A DNA stretch of 64,000 nt from JAYZQT01 sp036136335 (GTDB lineage: Bacteria; Pseudomonadota; Alphaproteobacteria; MPNO01; UBA830), in NCBI GenBank assembly GCA_036136335.1, contig JAYZQT010000018.1, positions 34,115-98,114 on the forward strand, in the 5' to 3' direction. Of the stretch, positions 53,353 to 61,491 are shown piece after piece. A program made the position numbers and the translations under genes. The notes under the pieces are model-generated. The model saw nothing but the letters and a program-made list of their open reading frames with translations. It was not told the DNA's origin and ran no database searches. Positions within the stretch are counted from its first letter, which is position 1; the number at the start of each line of letters is the position of its first letter.

Positions 53353-53436
53353 TAGCTGACATTGGAGGGCTGTGTCCTGGATGCCACACCATCCATGTTG
53401 AATTGAATTGGTCGCTAGACCCAAAATGGTAGAGTT

Positions 53437-54426
53437 CTAATCTAGGTTTGGGATAATTTGCTCCGCCATCAGGCGCATGGACTGCTGTGTTTTTTCTTTT
53501 CCCATATACCCAAAATCCATCAAAAGGCTAACATGCTCTATGCCGATAGCCTTCATCTGGTTTAATCTTGATATACAGGTTTCAATACCGCCAAAAACAC
53601 AGTAACCACGTTTGCAGACTTCCTCCCAACCGCTTGATTTACCGTAAAGACGAGTCTTTACGTAATAGTCAAATGGACCCTCACCGCCAGCGCGCGCTGC
53701 AGCGTCGGTTTCTGCAACATAAGCATGAAAAGCAAAGTTGATAGGCGGTGGAGGAAAGTCGGTTTTGCGCTCCTTCCATCCACGCTTGTATTCGGCAACA
53801 ACGGATCTGAGTTCATCCAGGGAGTCCACCGTAGCGTAGGGGATGCTGAGCATCGAATGACCCTTGTTCCCTATGTAATAAGCCACTTCTTTTTTTAGGG
53901 CAGCAATGTAAATGGGTATGCCACCAGAGTTCGTGGGGGGTACGTTTATGCCAACAGAATCGATACTGTTGTAGGTGCCTTCAAACGAGATTTTTGCACC
54001 GGAAAGCGCTTTTTTTAGTATGACTAAATTTTCGTCAAAATGATCTCTTTTTTTGTTTTGATCCAGACCGAATCCAGCAAACTCATGCCTCAGGTAACCC
54101 GACCCCACACCCAGCAATAATCGACCCCCTGAGAGGTTGTCCAGCATCAAGTAGTCCTCCGCAACATGAAGGGGGTTGCGAAATGGCAAAACACTTATTG
54201 CCACCCCTAGTCCGATTTTGTCGGTATTTTGACTGGCGGCCGAAAGAAACACCGCCGGGTTCGGGATAGTGCCGTACTCATGAAAATGATGTTCTGCAAC
54301 CCAGAAGCTTTCAAACCCTAGCTCTTCGGCCAAAACGATATTTTCTATCGTTTCCCGGTAGTGTTCTCGAACAGTTCGCTGTTCGTTGGGATAATGATCA
54401 TGAACCGATAATAATGAAAAACGCAT
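53437..54426 (-). CDS. LLM-class flavin-dependent oxidoreductase
   Basis: A 329-residue luciferase-like monooxygenase fold. MRFSLLSVHDHYPNEQRTV opens it, EELGFESFWVAEHHFHEYG carries the conserved His pair, and GRLLLGVGSGYLRHEFAGFG is the flavin-binding strand region. Members use FMNH2 or F420H2 for oxygenation or reduction. The EHHF motif favours the FMN-dependent luciferase-like type. The substrate is unknown. It is co-directional with the EamA gene but separated by 157 bases. Confidence 0.87.
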   Translation of the reverse strand: MRFSLLSVHDHYPNEQRTVREHYRETIENIVLAEELGFESFWVAEHHFHEYGTIPNPAVFLSAASQNTDKIGLGVAISVLPFRNPLHVAEDYLMLDNLSGGRLLLGVGSGYLRHEFAGFGLDQNKKRDHFDENLVILKKALSGAKISFEGTYNSIDSVGINVPPTNSGGIPIYIAALKKEVAYYIGNKGHSMLSIPYATVDSLDELRSVVAEYKRGWKERKTDFPPPPINFAFHAYVAETDAAARAGGEGPFDYYVKTRLYGKSSGWEEVCKRGYCVFGGIETCISRLNQMKAIGIEHVSLLMDFGYMGKEKTQQSMRLMAEQIIPNLD

Positions 54427-54583
54427 GCCGTTGAATACCAGTTTGTAAGCGATGGTCTGAATGATTTTGCGGTCGTTGTGTCACAGCACTGACATCGTTA
54501 TTGGGAATACAATGCTTGATCGTGCAGGGCAATACAATTGGCGCGGCCTGAGTGCGAGCAGGGGGACGCCAGCGGGTAGTGTT

Positions 54584-55495
54584 TTACATTTGATCAGTAT
54601 CATTTGCTGACTGTTTACTTTTGCGCTCGTCCCGCGCCACAAGATATGTACTTATTATTATCACCAGCGACCCGGAGACAATCCAAATTGAAGGGATTTC
54701 CGTGAATATGAAAAACCCCAGCAAAGCGGCGTACACCAGCCCAGTATACTCGGCTGGTGCTACGGCGTTGGCCTCTCCGACCGCGAAGGCGCGGAAATAA
54801 CAATACATGCAGGCCGTGGTTCCCACGCCAATTAAAATGAGTAAAACCCACTCAATACCTTCTGGCATCTTCCAAAGCCAAATTACCGGAATAGAGAACA
54901 CAGCCACACCACCTACGTGATAATAAAACAGTATTCTGTTAGTGGGTTCAGTTTGGGAAAGCATCCGTATAAGGACGTTTGCCACCCCCCATATCATAGC
55001 GGCCCCTACCGCTATCAATGCCATTAACTCAACACCATTGGATCCAGGGCGGAGCATTATCAATACTCCAGCAAAACCGACACAGGTCAGGATCCAGCGA
55101 CGTTTGTTAATGACCTCGTTGAGAATGAAAACGGCGGCGACCGCTGTAAAAATCGGCTTCGTAAACATGAAAGCGGTCGCATCCGCGAGGGGTAGGTAAA
55201 TTACAGATAAAAACACCAGTACCTGCCCGGTAAATGCCAGACTCATCCGCAAAAGGTGCAGGGGCAGCCGCTTGGTTCGCAGATTTTGCCATCCCATCCG
55301 GATGAACAAGGGAGTTAAAACGATCAGGCCTGTCACATACCGAAAGAACGCTATCTCGATTGTGTGAAATTTGTCCCCAAGTAACTTAACCAGGACGTTC
55401 ACAAGCGACAGTATCAAAACTCCGGTGGTTAACCATAAAATACCGCGTAAGTTTCCCGGAAGGAGGGTCCACCGACCTTTAAATTGGTCTAACAA
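54584..55495 (-). CDS. EamA/DMT-superfamily transporter
   Basis: A 303-residue, ten-helix exporter-type protein with two EamA repeats: ILWLTTGVLILSLVNVLVKL at the start and VELMALIAVGAAMIWGVANV at the second repeat. A basic tail (ARDERKSKQSANDTDQM) faces the cytoplasm. It is distinct from the DMT protein at 25010-25885. The substrate is unknown; candidates include amines or metabolites from the neighbouring oxidase genes. About 100 bases separate it from the upstream haem-oxygenase-fold gene. Confidence 0.87.
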   Translation of the reverse strand: MLDQFKGRWTLLPGNLRGILWLTTGVLILSLVNVLVKLLGDKFHTIEIAFFRYVTGLIVLTPLFIRMGWQNLRTKRLPLHLLRMSLAFTGQVLVFLSVIYLPLADATAFMFTKPIFTAVAAVFILNEVINKRRWILTCVGFAGVLIMLRPGSNGVELMALIAVGAAMIWGVANVLIRMLSQTEPTNRILFYYHVGGVAVFSIPVIWLWKMPEGIEWVLLILIGVGTTACMYCYFRAFAVGEANAVAPAEYTGLVYAALLGFFIFTEIPSIWIVSGSLVIIISTYLVARDERKSKQSANDTDQM

Positions 55496-55599
55496 AGCGT
55501 TGGATCTTTCTAAGACATTTGGGAATTTGAACGAAACCGAAGTATTGACGTTGGCACGATTTCATTTGTGATTTAAATTATTTCAGTTGGGGTGGGTAA

Positions 55600-56313
55600 T
55601 TATGCAGGGATTTGCCCAACTTTCTCACCGAGATGTGTCACACGGTATAATTCGTTAAAGGAAACCCAACGCAGTTTGCAGGTCTGTTCTGCCAACTTTA
55701 GACACTTTTCATGCAGATCCAAAGTATCAGCGTGCCTGTCTACGAGGTCCAGAAGAATATTTCCGTGTTTAACATCAGCTGTTGAGTGTTCCACGAAAAA
55801 TCCGATTTCTGGAGAATCAATATTAAACCCGTAATGCTGGGTAAGTGCTTTAACAGCGCGCTCGTTCTCGGAAACAAGCTGCGATTCCTGCGTTGCCTGG
55901 ACAGCAAGTCGGACTATTGCGGGCTCTGAGTCGGTGATCCACCAGTAATATGCTGCGCGCGCATACCAGGTCGGTAAAAGCTCTGTTTTTGCAAATTCAG
56001 CATCGGAAATTCCACAATGGCGGGTGAATGAATTTATCAAATCCCGGTGGTCATGTGCTACGCCGTCATCAATTCCTATCAATCCTGCCTCTTCAGCCAG
56101 ATTCTCTAATATAAAATACGCAATATCGTCGGATGATTTGGAGTAGGTGACACCGATTGAACGGAAAATTTCGTGTACTAAAAGAGAGTGCTGTACCAGG
56201 AAGTAACCAAGGTGTTCTGCGCTTAGGCTGCCCTCGGAGAGCCGCTCATAAAATGGATGTTCTGCACAATGCCAGCGATCACGTATTTCTATTAAACGGG
56301 TAGAACATTTCAT
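55600..56313 (-). CDS. Haem-oxygenase-fold diiron protein (PqqC/CADD/HDO-like), second copy
   Basis: A 237-residue, all-helical protein. Putative ligands are E74/E75 (ENLAEEAG), H88 (VAHDHRDL), E143 (ATQESQ), H176, D180 and H183 (FFVEHSTADVKHG). These positions match those of the protein at 3931-4677 within a few residues. The second half (AVQATQESQ, YWW) is closer to PqqC/TenA relatives and CADD than the first copy is. Known members catalyse oxygen-dependent C-C cleavage, N-hydroxylation or self-sacrificial pABA formation. The product here is unknown. Its operon may include the EamA exporter. Confidence 0.78.
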   Translation of the reverse strand: MKCSTRLIEIRDRWHCAEHPFYERLSEGSLSAEHLGYFLVQHSLLVHEIFRSIGVTYSKSSDDIAYFILENLAEEAGLIGIDDGVAHDHRDLINSFTRHCGISDAEFAKTELLPTWYARAAYYWWITDSEPAIVRLAVQATQESQLVSENERAVKALTQHYGFNIDSPEIGFFVEHSTADVKHGNILLDLVDRHADTLDLHEKCLKLAEQTCKLRWVSFNELYRVTHLGEKVGQIPA

Positions 56314-56389
56314 TTCATTACCCTTCCATTACTGGTCTAGCGGGACAACTTGACACCCGCGTCAGGTATGGGTGGTTCGAGATTGTCGT

Positions 56390-57448
56390 TTACAAACTAT
56401 AAAAAGCTTTGGTGTTGTCACGAAGGATTCGGGTTTGATCGTCAGGGCTGACGTCTGCGACATCCAGAAAACTTTGTACCGCTCCGCCTCCGGAATCAAA
56501 ATGAGGATAGTCCGTCGCGAAGAGAACCTTGTGAGCCCCTAGGGCTTGGACCGCGAGGGGTATTGTGGGGTCCCCAGGGTCACACGTGACGACACACTGT
56601 CGTTCGAAATATTCGCTCGGTAAATGTTTGGCTCCGGCCATGTAATGGCCAAGTTTCGGATGTTCAAAATGGTCATCGAGTCTGGCGATCCAGTATGGGA
56701 CCCAGGAACACCCGGCTTCGAAAAAACCTACCTTCAGTTTTGGATGCCGCTCCAGAATACCACTACAGATAAGAGCCATCATTGCCATCATCTGCTCAAA
56801 CGGGTGGGAGATCATGTGGTGGTATAAATAACTCTCCGGGACCATCATGCCGCCATAGCGCTCTCCTCCCGCCGTTGAAGGGTCTCCGGTTGATTCATGG
56901 ACAACCAGAGGAACACCCAATTCCTCGACTGCTGCGTAAAATGGTTCGCGATCGGGATGATCCAGTCTTTTTCCTTCAGATGGGTTTGGGCGTACTGTTA
57001 TAGCCACTGCCCCAAGGTCCCCTACGGCTCGGGAAGCCTCATGGATTGCTTCTTTTGTATCGTAAAGGATTATGGGTGCGGCAAATTTCAAACGATCCGG
57101 GCAAGCGGAACACCAGTTTGCCATCCAGTTGTTATATGCACGCATAATCGCCTGCGAGAATTTAGGTTCCATATACCCCGCAGTTAGCGCAGCAGATGGA
57201 TAGAGAACCGCGAGGCTGATTTTCTCTTTATCGAGAACCTTAATCCGGTTGTCTGCAGACATTGGTTTTCGGACGGAGATTTCTTTGGGAAATGGCGGGT
57301 GCTCTTCCCCGTTTACAATAAACCGACGATTGTTATCGTCGTTCAACCTCCAGCCTTTCGTTGCCGCACGAAATTCCGGTTCCAGATATTCGGTAAACAT
57401 GGCGTCTTCTTCATGGACGTGCCCGTCAGCATCTATCGCCAGTTCCAT
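56390..57448 (-). CDS. Amidohydrolase-2 (ACMSD-like) family protein
   Basis: A 352-residue TIM-barrel protein. AIDADGHVHEEDAMF at the start contains D-x-H-x-H, VVHESTGDPS supplies a mid His, and LFATDYPHFDSGGG carries the C-terminal Asp and His. Same family style as the protein at 16379-17587. Likely a decarboxylase or hydrolase for an aromatic or lactone intermediate. It precedes the haem-oxygenase-fold gene by 76 bases on the same strand, so the two and the EamA exporter may form an operon. Confidence 0.85.
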   Translation of the reverse strand: MELAIDADGHVHEEDAMFTEYLEPEFRAATKGWRLNDDNNRRFIVNGEEHPPFPKEISVRKPMSADNRIKVLDKEKISLAVLYPSAALTAGYMEPKFSQAIMRAYNNWMANWCSACPDRLKFAAPIILYDTKEAIHEASRAVGDLGAVAITVRPNPSEGKRLDHPDREPFYAAVEELGVPLVVHESTGDPSTAGGERYGGMMVPESYLYHHMISHPFEQMMAMMALICSGILERHPKLKVGFFEAGCSWVPYWIARLDDHFEHPKLGHYMAGAKHLPSEYFERQCVVTCDPGDPTIPLAVQALGAHKVLFATDYPHFDSGGGAVQSFLDVADVSPDDQTRILRDNTKAFYSL

Positions 57449-57791
57449 TGAAACACTCCGTTGATTCGAGTTGAGGTTCTCAAATTAATGGATTGTTTGT
57501 CAAATAACCCCTTGGAAAATTGTTGGAGCGGGCAGGCAATATTTGGGTTACGTCTGGTCGCAGCGATGTGTTTAGGAAAACAAGACAAAAGTTGTCGGAT
57601 TTAATGTTCAATTTCGGGTTTTCTTCGATAGCGGCGCTGTGAGATGAGGTGTCGCATAAACCCATATGTCCACGGGCTTAAATTTTATTAAATTTCCCGG
57701 TATCAGACTTGCAGCCCGAAGATTGTTCTTTGTTAATGATGTTTGGTGCCAATAACCCGGTTAACTGTGGCTGGTTCTGAGCATTGGTATT
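57449..57791. other. Gap between the amidohydrolase and bfd
   Basis: No gene is visible in this 343-base, AT-rich stretch. It must hold the amidohydrolase promoter and the end of the bfd transcript, but I could not place either element confidently. Confidence 0.4.
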
Positions 57792-58025
57792 TTACCCGGG
57801 CTTAGCAACCAGTTTCTTTTGGTCATGAACAGCGTGAAGCTGATGTATTTCTGCGCCACCATCCTGCTTCAGCGCGCTAATAATTTCGGTAAGTTCCGGT
57901 TCGCATTTTCCGCATGATGGTGTGCGCTTGTAATAGGTGTGGACCTGGCGCCAATGACTGGCCCCGCTATCAAAGGCGATCTTTACCTGCTTCTCGCGGA
58001 TCGCATTGCAGTTGCATATGAACAT
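57792..58025 (-). CDS. bfd: Bacterioferritin-associated [2Fe-2S] ferredoxin
   Basis: A 77-residue protein with cluster Cys at 4, 6, 38 and 41, the same positions as E. coli Bfd. Bfd docks on bacterioferritin and reduces its ferric core so iron can leave, and it is normally induced by low iron. It is divergent from bfr with a 253-base spacer. The C-terminal tail (HDQKKLVAKPG) is longer than in E. coli. It is highly probable that this protein serves the adjacent bfr. Confidence 0.92.
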   Translation of the reverse strand: MFICNCNAIREKQVKIAFDSGASHWRQVHTYYKRTPSCGKCEPELTEIISALKQDGGAEIHQLHAVHDQKKLVAKPG

Positions 58026-58162
58026 TCCAGGATCCCTTCACACTTGGCTGAATGCTATACCAAATGCGAATGCGTGTTAAGCGCGAATAACGAGTTTCAA
58101 TTTATTAGTGCATTTTAACAGGTGGAACTGAAAAGTACCTTTCTAAAACCTTGGTAATGAAA

Positions 58163-58248
58163 GTTAATCGCATAAACACTGTTAATAAATACCGTTAATC
58201 AATATTTATATTTTGCAATAGAAATGTGATTACGAAAAAAGATATAAT
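58163..58248 (+). promoter_or_regulatory. bfr promoter region with three GTTAAT repeats
   Basis: TATAAT at 58243-58248 lies 30 bases before the bfr ATG and is the likely -10 element; a matching -35 is weak. GTTAAT occurs at 58163, 58181 and 58194, spaced 18 and 13 bases. These may be half-sites for an iron-responsive regulator acting on the bfd/bfr divergence. The region is AT-rich, so chance is not excluded. Confidence 0.35.
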
Positions 58249-58278
58249 CTGAACAGAAAAACTTAGGGGACCGACGTT

Positions 58279-58749
58279 ATGCTGGGTGAACCCACCGTCA
58301 TTGAACAGCTTAACCTAATTCTTAAAAACGAATTAACGGCAATAAACCAATATTTCCTGCACGCCCGAATGACGAAAGACTGGGGTTTTGAAAGACTGGC
58401 CGCTAAAATTTACGAAGAATCGATTGGGGAGATGAAACATGCCGACTGCCTCATCGAACGCATTCTGGTATTGGATGGGCTTCCCAATCTACAGGACCTC
58501 GGTAAGCTTAAAATCGGCGAGAATGTCCCAGAAGTTCTTGAATCAGACTTGGCATCAGAACAGGGCAATCAGTCCTGTTTAAAAACCGCTATCGGAATTT
58601 GCGAGAATTCTAACGATTTCGTTTCCCGGGAGATTTTTGAACGGATCCTGGAAGATACGGAAGAGCACATTGATTGGATAGAAACTCAACAAAGCCGGAT
58701 CCGACTTACCAGCCTGGAGGCCTATCTCCAGGAACAGATGTATGGGTGA
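58279..58749 (+). CDS. bfr: Bacterioferritin
   Basis: 156 residues. Ferroxidase and haem residues match E. coli Bfr numbering: E18, E51, M52 (haem ligand), H54, then E94-equivalent and E127/H130 (EEHIDW). It stores iron as a ferric core in a 24-mer shell with haem at subunit pairs. The ATG follows AGGGGACCGACGTT. Paired with divergent bfd for iron release. A small dyad lies downstream. Confidence 0.96.
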   Translation: MLGEPTVIEQLNLILKNELTAINQYFLHARMTKDWGFERLAAKIYEESIGEMKHADCLIERILVLDGLPNLQDLGKLKIGENVPEVLESDLASEQGNQSCLKTAIGICENSNDFVSREIFERILEDTEEHIDWIETQQSRIRLTSLEAYLQEQMYG

Positions 58750-58772
58750 TATTGAACAAAAAGCGCAGGATC

Positions 58773-58795
58773 TAACTGAAAGAATGGCTCAGTTA
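58773..58795 (+). terminator. Weak hairpin after bfr
   Basis: TAACTGA (58773-58779) and TCAGTTA (58789-58795) pair around a nine-base loop, 23 bases after the stop. The bases after it are A/T-rich but without a clean T-run. It may be the bfr terminator. Confidence 0.35.
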
Positions 58796-58984
58796 ATCAA
58801 AGTTTATTTTGGGTGGTAAGTATTTGTGAGAAAGTTATTTTCCAATACTTATCAAATATTTGTTTTCTCGTTTTCCGGAAAACAACATCGGTTCGTTTGA
58901 TAAATAGAAAACGCGACGATCTGCACCGGACGGCGGAAAGTTCATGACAAACTCCCACTCAGTATTGAATTGCCAAATTAAAAA

Positions 58985-60040
58985 TTAGGTCTTTGGAAAT
59001 ACATAGGTTTGGTTGCGGTCGAATTCCAGGAGGATTTTGTCCCCGGTTTGCAGTGAAATACCTGGTAGCTGGCTGACTTCCATGTGGGTATGTGGTTCCG
59101 ACCAACTGCCAATCCCAACGCGGACGAGGTTTGAATTACCGCAATACCGAATGCCGCAAACCCAGGCTTCGTCATTTATTGTAGCGGCGTTTTTAGGCGC
59201 CGGTGATATTTTGATACCTTCAGGACGGATCAATATATCAACTTTGGAACCGTCAATCAGACCATCGCCCGGCAAACTTCCAATATCAGTTTTGATCTGT
59301 TCATTTTCAACGATGCCATTGATTTTATTTATATTACCGAAAAATGCCGCTGCGAGTTTGTTAACTGGATGGTTGTACAGTTTCTCTGGCGTTCCGATTT
59401 GAACAACCGCGCCTTCATTAATCAGGACGATCCTGTCCGCCAGAGACATCGCCTCATCGGGATCGTGGGTTACCATTATGGTTGTTAATCCGTGATTGGC
59501 AGCAATTTGGATGGTTTCTTCCCGAACCTGTTGTCTAAGTGAAGTGTCGAGACTGGAGAACGGTTCATCAAGCAGAAGCAGGCGTGGTCGCGAGGCAATT
59601 GCTCTTGCAAGTGCAACGCGTTGTTGTTCTCCTCCGGATAACATGTGCGGAAACTTCTCGGCGTGATCCTGTAATTTTACTTGATCGAGGAGTTCGCGAG
59701 TGCGAGAGAGAGACTTAGACTTTTCGACGCCCGTTAGTCCGTACTGAATATTCTGCATAACGTTCAGGTGGGGAAACAACGCAAAGTCCTGAAACAGATA
59801 GCCAATATTCCTTTTATGTGGTGGGGTGATTCCTGATTGCGACGAGACGGCGACGCCGTTAATGGAGATCGTTCCATTATCAGGTGCAGCAAGGCCTGCT
59901 ATCAGTCTCAGAATTGACGTCTTTCCAGAGCCGGAAGGTCCTAACAGGCACAAAAGTTCGCCGTCAGCTGCTTCAAACGAGATATCGTCCAGAATTTGCT
60001 GTTTTTCCAAGTGGTAGGATACGGCGTCAATTTTAAGCAT
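58985..60040 (-). CDS. fbpC: Fe(3+) ABC transporter ATP-binding protein
   Basis: 351 residues. Walker A GPSGSGKTS, Q-loop near FQDFALFPHLN, signature LSGGEQQRVALARA, Walker B LLLLDEPFSSLD and the H-loop VTHDPDEAMSLADRIV, followed by a C-terminal TOBE-like regulatory part (about residues 240-351). It powers ferric-iron import with FbpA/FbpB, encoded divergently 405 bases away. Spermidine or sulfate importers have similar ATPases, so the iron assignment rests on fbpA and fbpB. Confidence 0.88.
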   Translation of the reverse strand: MLKIDAVSYHLEKQQILDDISFEAADGELLCLLGPSGSGKTSILRLIAGLAAPDNGTISINGVAVSSQSGITPPHKRNIGYLFQDFALFPHLNVMQNIQYGLTGVEKSKSLSRTRELLDQVKLQDHAEKFPHMLSGGEQQRVALARAIASRPRLLLLDEPFSSLDTSLRQQVREETIQIAANHGLTTIMVTHDPDEAMSLADRIVLINEGAVVQIGTPEKLYNHPVNKLAAAFFGNINKINGIVENEQIKTDIGSLPGDGLIDGSKVDILIRPEGIKISPAPKNAATINDEAWVCGIRYCGNSNLVRVGIGSWSEPHTHMEVSQLPGISLQTGDKILLEFDRNQTYVFPKT

Positions 60041-60444
60041 TTGCGATTAAAGGGTTCCTGAAACAGTTTTGTACGTACCTCAAACTAGACACGCGGTACT
60101 ATAACAGGACCACTCCCTAAGTTCCAGAGAATGATACGCAATCCTATCCGGCCATATAGAATCTATTTAAACCGATAAGATCTTACAAAGAAGTTTCTCA
60201 GAATTGGCTGTAGAAATTCTCAAGTTTATTAAAAAGAATTAATTATCAATGAGTTATAGAGAAAACTTCGGGTGTGGATAGGTAAATAATGTTTAGACAT
60301 TTCAGACCGGCATTGTATTGCAAATAAGCAAGAGATTAGGTATGAACCCGTTGCGGGTGATTATGCAACCTATTCGCAATAAATTATGCAACGTCCTTTC
60401 CGGGACGTTATCCTTATGGGTTTTTCAAGAAAAAAGGGCAAGAT
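60041..60444. promoter_or_regulatory. Divergent fbpC/fbpAB control region with repeats and leader hairpin
   Basis: AGAATT (60200-60205) and AATTCT (60215-60220) are inverted around nine bases; TTCTCA also repeats beside them. TTATGCAAC occurs at 60361-60369 and 60384-60392, 23 bases apart. AACGTCC (60390-60396) and GGACGTT (60403-60409) form a 7-bp hairpin about 36 bases before the fbpA GTG, followed by GGGTTTTT. These are candidates for iron-responsive control; no canonical Fur box was identified with confidence. Confidence 0.45.
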
Positions 60445-61491
60445 GTGGAGAAAGAAGTAAGGAAAGTGTTCGTTAATGTAAAGTTTGGTGCTTTTCTCAT
60501 AGCGGTTGTTTTGCTAGGGCTGGTGTTTTCATCGCAATCTAATAGCCGCGAGATAAATGTCTATTCGCACCGACAACCGTTTCTGATCAAGCCATTTCTT
60601 CGTAAATTCAAATTGGAAACCGGAATAAGGGTCAATGTCGTGCATACTTCCAAAGGACTCGTTCAGCGTCTTCTAGCCGAAGGAGACAGAAGCCCTGCGG
60701 ATGTAATACTGACGGTCGATATAGGAAGGCTTCATGCTTACGCTGACAAAAAGTTATTCGCTCGTTTGAATTCCAAAATACTAACAAGAAACATACCCGA
60801 CCATCTAAGGGACAAAGACCATTTCTGGTATGGTCTTTCAAAACGTGCTCGCGTCGTGGCTATCGCTAGAGATCGGGTGAAACGTTCCGAGGTTTTGCGG
60901 ATCGAGGACCTGGCTGATCCTAAATGGAAGGGCCGGGTCTGCAGTCGCCCGGGGAGCCACGTATATAATCGGGCGTTATTGGCGTCTTTAATTGCGGCCC
61001 ACGGTGAGAAAGAAGCAGAAATGTGGGCGAAAGGGCTCGTCGCCAACCTTGCTCGAAGGCCACAGGGCAATGATCGTGCGCAAGTAAAGGCCATCTTTGA
61101 AGGAGTTTGCGATGTTGCGATTATTAACAGTTATTATTACGGCAAACTAAAGTATTCTAGGATTCCTGCTCAGCGAAACTGGGCTGATGCGATTGACATT
61201 GTCTTCACGAATGGAAGTGGTCGAGGAAATCACATTAATATCTCCGGCGGTGGGGTCGCAAAATATTCAAAGAACAAACAGTTGGCTGTTAAATTTCTAG
61301 AATTCCTTACGGGTCCCGCGGCACAACTTCTTTACAGCAAAATAAATTTCGAATTCCCGGTTAATCGGGAGGTAGCACCCGGACTGGAGGTGGCTTCCTG
61401 GGGCACCTTTAAAGAGGACCGGGTCGCAATAGGTAAAATTGCGACCTTGACACCAAAAGCCCAGAAAATTATCGATCGGGTAGGATGGTAG
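60445..61491 (+). CDS. fbpA: Fe(3+) ABC transporter substrate-binding protein
   Basis: A 348-residue periplasmic protein. A basic N-terminus and hydrophobic stretch (GAFLIAVVLLGLVFSSQS) form a signal peptide. INVYSHRQPFLIKPFLRKF opens the mature protein, and three Tyr (Y230-232, INSYYYGK) supply the phenolate ligands typical of FbpA/FutA ferric binders. It starts at GTG 60445 after AAGGGCAAGAT. Its stop overlaps the permease start by seven bases. It delivers iron to FbpB. Confidence 0.9.
   Translation: MEKEVRKVFVNVKFGAFLIAVVLLGLVFSSQSNSREINVYSHRQPFLIKPFLRKFKLETGIRVNVVHTSKGLVQRLLAEGDRSPADVILTVDIGRLHAYADKKLFARLNSKILTRNIPDHLRDKDHFWYGLSKRARVVAIARDRVKRSEVLRIEDLADPKWKGRVCSRPGSHVYNRALLASLIAAHGEKEAEMWAKGLVANLARRPQGNDRAQVKAIFEGVCDVAIINSYYYGKLKYSRIPAQRNWADAIDIVFTNGSGRGNHINISGGGVAKYSKNKQLAVKFLEFLTGPAAQLLYSKINFEFPVNREVAPGLEVASWGTFKEDRVAIGKIATLTPKAQKIIDRVGW

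Noticed and set aside
58870..58883. Palindrome GTTTTCCGGAAAAC downstream of bfr
   Set aside because: Low-complexity arms, between convergent gene ends; no regulatory reason to be there.
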